The notes below the pieces were generated by a model. That model was not told where the DNA came from. It worked only from the letters and a program-made list of their open reading frames with translations, and made no database searches. DNA of 13,024 nucleotides from Candidatus Methanoperedentaceae archaeon (GTDB lineage Archaea > Halobacteriota > Methanosarcinia > Methanosarcinales > Methanoperedenaceae), in NCBI GenBank assembly GCA_027371625.1, contig DAHXMQ010000149.1:1-13024 (forward strand). Reading direction: 5' to 3'. This document shows positions 12,353 to 13,024 of the stretch, in pieces. Within the stretch, counting starts at the first letter, position 1. The number at the start of each line of letters is the position of its first letter. The position numbers and the translations under genes are program-made.

Positions 12353-13024
12353 ATGGAACAAAAGAACTTCGCGCAGGCATTCTCTCCTTCACATATATCG
12401 GGTATTTTCGTAATCGACATCAGGAAAGACCCGGCACATTCAGGCTCGATGGGCTGCGGCATCTGCCTTGAGGACGGCGCCGTTACTACCGTAAGAACAG
12501 CAGAAGAGACAACAGTGAAAATCAACGGTAAAGCTGCAGAAGCGCCAACAACTCTCACAGCCATAAAGCTCCTGACCTCCCAACCTGTTCTTGCTGAAAC
12601 CATGCTCAACGTGCCAGTCGGCTGCGGATTCGGGGCAAGCGGCGCAGGAGCATTGAGCGCGGCGCTTGCATTGAACGAGGCGCTTTCCCTGAATTTAACC
12701 ATGAACGAACTGGCTCGTGTTGCACACGTAGCCGAGGTGATGAACCGAACCGGGCTCGGCGACGTGACAGGAGAGACATTCGGAGGCATTGTTATCAGGA
12801 AAAAAGCAGGTTTGCCTTTTAACATAGATAAAATCCCGTGCGGCAGTGCAACAATTTCATGGATGAGCTTCGGGGAAATTTCCACAAAAGCAGTACTGTC
12901 GGATAACCTGAAAAAGAAAAGCATAAACAAAGCCGGGAAATTCAGGCTTAAAGAGTTGCTGAAAAAACCCACGCTGGAGAACTTTTTTTCCCAATCAAGC
13001 GCCTTTGCAAAGGAAATCGGACTC
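12353..13024 (+). CDS. pantoate kinase, GHMP family (3' end outside window)
   Basis: 224 codons are visible and the frame is open at the right edge. GHMP-kinase motifs are in order: FSPSHISGIF near the N terminus (10-19), the ATP-binding loop VPVGCGFGASGAGALSAAL (87-105), and RTGLGDVTGE-x-FGG (132-145). The start region, GCGICLEDG and the GHMP fold match archaeal pantoate kinase (PoK), which phosphorylates pantoate to 4-phosphopantoate in archaeal CoA synthesis. The start ATG 12353 is supported by the TATA spacing and by the conserved N terminus; ATG 12346 is out of frame. The missing part is the C-terminal third or so. It is divergent from the next enzyme of the pathway (PPS), the usual partner of PoK in archaeal genomes. 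Confidence 0.9.
   Translation, partial: MEQKNFAQAFSPSHISGIFVIDIRKDPAHSGSMGCGICLEDGAVTTVRTAEETTVKINGKAAEAPTTLTAIKLLTSQPVLAETMLNVPVGCGFGASGAGALSAALALNEALSLNLTMNELARVAHVAEVMNRTGLGDVTGETFGGIVIRKKAGLPFNIDKIPCGSATISWMSFGEISTKAVLSDNLKKKSINKAGKFRLKELLKKPTLENFFSQSSAFAKEIGL

Noticed and set aside
12322..12972. A 216-codon minus-strand frame at the right edge
   Set aside because: The plus strand here encodes pantoate kinase with clear GHMP motifs; the minus frame is its shadow.

Overview
The window looks like a chromosomal segment of a methanogenic or methane-oxidising archaeon, most likely in or near the Methanosarcinales (methanogens or the ANME-2/Methanoperedens relatives). This is inferred from gene content: a Methanosarcina-type S-layer domain, formylmethanofuran:tetrahydromethanopterin formyltransferase (Ftr), HdrC/HdrB heterodisulfide reductase subunits, the archaeal CoA enzymes pantoate kinase and phosphopantothenate synthetase, archaeal Tsr3, RNase Z, and two tRNA genes with archaeal introns. 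Many starts have a TATA-like box about 27 bases upstream and little or no leader, which fits leaderless archaeal transcription. No species can be named from the sequence alone.

Left part (1-4020): the 3' part of an S-layer-type surface protein is followed on the opposite strand by a tight three-gene operon. In order of transcription it encodes a six-helix membrane protein fused to a pyridoxamine-phosphate-oxidase-like (PPOX) split barrel, a free-standing PPOX protein, and a class I methyltransferase whose 3' end overlaps the S-layer gene. 4021-5041: a short divergent promoter region, a Thr/Pro-linker lipoprotein with a cupredoxin-like domain lacking obvious copper ligands, and a UPF0058 protein.

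Middle (5127-8653): ftr is convergent with an endonuclease V gene that lacks the segment holding the conserved His-Pro-Arg. Next comes tsr3 (16S rRNA aminocarboxypropyl transfer), divergent from hdrC-hdrB, whose reading frames overlap by ATGA. Ftr and HdrCB tie the region to C1/energy metabolism. 8654-9191 has no intact gene. It holds an inverted repeat starting at the hdrB stop, a frame-broken transposase relic, and a 36-codon orphan reading frame with its own promoter and ribosome-binding site.

Right part (9192-13024): a helical-repeat protein runs tail-to-tail into rnz (overlap 56 bases). Upstream of rnz on the same strand is an intron-containing tRNA-Tyr. A divergent tRNA-Arg(CCT) with a 13-base intron follows, and the phosphopantothenate synthetase gene ends inside it on the opposite strand. 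In front of that gene lie a thiC-like N-terminal remnant and a 34-codon frame that overlaps its GTG start. A divergent pantoate kinase gene runs off the right edge. The last two enzymes carry out consecutive steps of archaeal CoA synthesis (pantoate to 4-phosphopantoate to 4'-phosphopantothenate).

I found no clear new defence or mobile system. The most unusual items are the membrane-PPOX/PPOX/methyltransferase operon, the endonuclease V deletion, and the thiC-remnant leader of the CoA gene.
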